Source of the DNA: a virus
Virus record (IMG/VR): IMGVR_UViG_3300047408_000089
Coordinates: 1-30,757 of that record
Reading direction: 5' to 3' (one strand)
Length of the DNA stretch: 30,757 nt
Under the pieces are notes generated by a model that had not been told where the DNA came from, made no database searches, and was given only the letters and a program-made list of their open reading frames with translations. Positions 29,355 to 30,757 of this stretch are shown here, piece by piece. Both the position numbers and the translations under genes were made by a program. How positions within the stretch are numbered: the first letter of the stretch is position 1; each line of letters starts with the position of its first letter.

Positions 29355-30268
29355 GCCGGTCTCCGAGCGAGAGACACAAGGAATCCGAACGATCGGAAGG
29401 CGTCATGAAACGCCGCGATGTCATCGCCGATATAGAGCACGGCTTGACCTTGCAACGGAGCAGCGGCCTCTTTTTTGGGATGCCAGAACCGCACGCGGCC
29501 CGTGGGAAAACAAATCGCTGATGCGACGTCGGCGAGGGCGCGAAACCATTGCGTCTCTGTCGCGTTGTTGACGAGCACGACGGCGGCGGGGACAGTTCCC
29601 GCGGTCACGCTCTCAGCGAGTTTCTCGCAGAACTGCGTGACGAGCGGCTGCGCGTACGGAGGGTTCATCCAGACGCGCCCGTCCCAACGTTGATCAAGCC
29701 CGCTCGCTTGCTCGGTAAAAATCTGCCCGGCCTTGACGACGGCATTCGCAGCGTCGTTGGACGCCGGATCAAGATCGATTTCGCCCAGCACGATACGGGC
29801 GGCTTCGATGTATTCCGCCGGCGTGTACCACTCCTGTTCGCCCGTGTTCTCGCCGACGTGTGCACCCTGCTCGAGTTCGAGGATCTTCACGTAGCGGGCA
29901 ACGGCTTGTTCGAACGTCGCCTCGAACGCACCGGGTGCGCTCAGTCTCTTGCGCCACCGATGAACAATGATTCGCCCAGGAAGCCCATTACGACCAGCAG
30001 CCACCGTTTCAGGTCGGTAACGCTGGGTTTCTCCGCGCGTGCGCCGTTCGCTTGCACCGGGGCCCTGGGAATCCCACCACGACACAAACTCGGCTTGTGC
30101 TTCGAGCTTCGTGCGGATTGCGACCCGCAATTTACTGGCATCCTTGGCGCGGGCGTAGTGCTTTTCGGCGACTTCCGCGACGGCAATTTGCTGAAGCCCC
30201 TTCTGTGGGCTGTAGCGCGTGAGCGGTTCGCGTCGGCTTGGCGCCAGCGATCGAGAGGAGGTCTTCAT
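29351..30268 (-). CDS. Phage DNA N6-adenine methyltransferase (305 aa)
   Basis: Residues ~146-300 form a phage Dam-type domain: [32 protein letters not shown], the catalytic NPPY at 202-205, [14 protein letters not shown] and [15 protein letters not shown]. The N-terminal 140 residues are helical and basic with VHRWRKRL, probably DNA-binding. ATG 30268 overlaps the exonuclease stop by ATGA. It likely protects phage DNA against restriction or marks it for replication control. The target sequence cannot be read from the gene. Confidence 0.88.
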   Translation of the reverse strand: MKTSSRSLAPSRREPLTRYSPQKGLQQIAVAEVAEKHYARAKDASKLRVAIRTKLEAQAEFVSWWDSQGPGASERRTRGETQRYRPETVAAGRNGLPGRIIVHRWRKRLSAPGAFEATFEQAVARYVKILELEQGAHVGENTGEQEWYTPAEYIEAARIVLGEIDLDPASNDAANAVVKAGQIFTEQASGLDQRWDGRVWMNPPYAQPLVTQFCEKLAESVTAGTVPAAVVLVNNATETQWFRALADVASAICFPTGRVRFWHPKKEAAAPLQGQAVLYIGDDIAAFHDAFRSFGFLVSLARRPA

Positions 30269-30757
30269 CGCTGCTCGCGCTCCAGCCACCAAGCTTCATG
30301 CGCCATCGGCAGGGAGGCATAGCACGTCCGCCGCGGATACCCGACCCAGTCCCCCGTCTTGCGGCTCGCGCGCCACACCTCGAGCGCGTAGAGGCACTTC
30401 TTCTCGGCGAGGACCATCGCGTCGGGCCCGAGCGCGATCACCGACAACGCATACGGCGGATAGGTTTCCTGGACGGCGTACCGGAAGATCGCATCGTCGA
30501 GCCCGGTCAAGGTCCGCAGGCCGCGCAGGTACCACGCCGCCTGCAGATCGAAGCCGGCCTGAAACATGGTCCGCGTCCAGGTGTCCGGGTTCGCGCCGGC
30601 GCTCGTGGTTTTGAAATCGTCAATGGCGCCGGGCCGCAGCCAGTCGAGGCGCGCGCGGCACCAGACGGTGGCGAGCGGATCGCCGGTGAGCTGCTCGAGC
30701 CAGACGAGCGTTTGTTCTGGCTTCCCGTTCGTGAACATGCCGGCGCCGCCGTCCTTG
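30265..30757 (-). CDS. RecE/RecB-type exonuclease, second copy (C-terminal part, cut by right edge)
   Basis: The visible 163 residues carry [16 protein letters not shown] (Asp and the DxK motif) and the LQAAWYLRG motif. They are about 92% identical to the left copy over 157 residues (13 differences by my count). The last 27 bases match 1179-1205 exactly, and the match runs to the edge. Unlike the left copy, the stop overlaps the methyltransferase start by ATGA. The N-terminus lies outside the window. Confidence 0.85.
   Translation of the reverse strand, partial: KDGGAGMFTNGKPEQTLVWLEQLTGDPLATVWCRARLDWLRPGAIDDFKTTSAGANPDTWTRTMFQAGFDLQAAWYLRGLRTLTGLDDAIFRYAVQETYPPYALSVIALGPDAMVLAEKKCLYALEVWRASRKTGDWVGYPRRTCYASLPMAHEAWWLEREQR

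Noticed and set aside
1-30757. Integrated prophage with one end at 5010
   Set aside because: Phage-type genes lie on both sides of the attachment core (integrase and early genes left, tail genes right), which fits the circular attP form rather than a host junction.
1-30757. Circular closure exactly at the window ends
   Set aside because: Joining base 30757 to base 1 would fuse the first 126 residues of the 1-380 gene in frame to the exonuclease C-terminus. One in three joins is in frame by chance, and the last base also fits the normal His codon seen in the left copy, so the edges are taken as arbitrary.

Overview
The window looks like most of a temperate, tailed (siphovirus-type) phage genome in its unintegrated, attP-bearing form. 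It is very GC-rich by eye and almost entirely coding. The host cannot be named. A sigma70-type promoter, Shine-Dalgarno sites and a tRNA-Cys attachment core point to a high-GC bacterium, and environmental or metagenomic origin is likely. No rRNA, complete tRNA, CRISPR array, insertion sequence or clear bacterial housekeeping gene was seen.

Layout. (1) 1-3413, leftward early operon: a Cro/CI-like regulator, an excisionase-like winged-helix protein, a second XRE regulator, small zinc-binding proteins, a RecE/RecB-type exonuclease, a ~190 bp noncoding tract with 5-bp periodicity, and the start of a conserved phage protein cut by the left edge. (2) 3414-5250, lysogeny and attachment region: a leftward promoter with three operator-like half-palindromes, a perfect hairpin, a rightward XRE gene whose frame runs into a tyrosine integrase lacking its own start, and an attP-like site. 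The attP core is the 3' part of a tRNA-Cys gene, flanked by two plus three AGCCACAC arm repeats. (3) 5252-5604: two small rightward genes. (4) 5543-22786, leftward morphogenesis genes, here in coordinate order from tail to terminase: tail tip proteins, a LamG-containing tail hub, tape measure, tail chaperones with a -1 frameshift, tail tube, head-tail joining proteins, portal, Ig-like and collagen-like accessory proteins, a fused protease-capsid protein, a ribbon-helix-helix protein, a stand-alone RNA polymerase alpha-CTD-like protein, and both terminase subunits. (5) 22877-30757, leftward replication and recombination genes: an adenine methyltransferase, a PD-(D/E)XK protein, a Sak4-type ATPase, a replication-initiator-like protein with nearby tandem palindromes, many small proteins, a RusA resolvase interrupted by a +1 frameshift, an HNH nuclease and a five-cluster zinc protein. 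The right edge cuts a second, diverged copy of the exonuclease.

Most neighbouring genes overlap by ATGA, GTGA or TGATG, which implies long translationally coupled leftward transcripts. The early regulator probably opens the lytic programme. Exonuclease, ATPase, resolvase and methyltransferase would handle replication and recombination. HNH plus TerS and TerL would package DNA into an HK97-fold head.

The observations most worth checking are: the alpha-CTD-like protein in the packaging/capsid operon, the RusA gene broken at an RF2-type CTTTGAC site inside its active-site motif, the XRE-integrase junction, the lambda-like two-plus-three attP arms, the period-5 tract, and the paired exonuclease genes. 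No endolysin was recognised.
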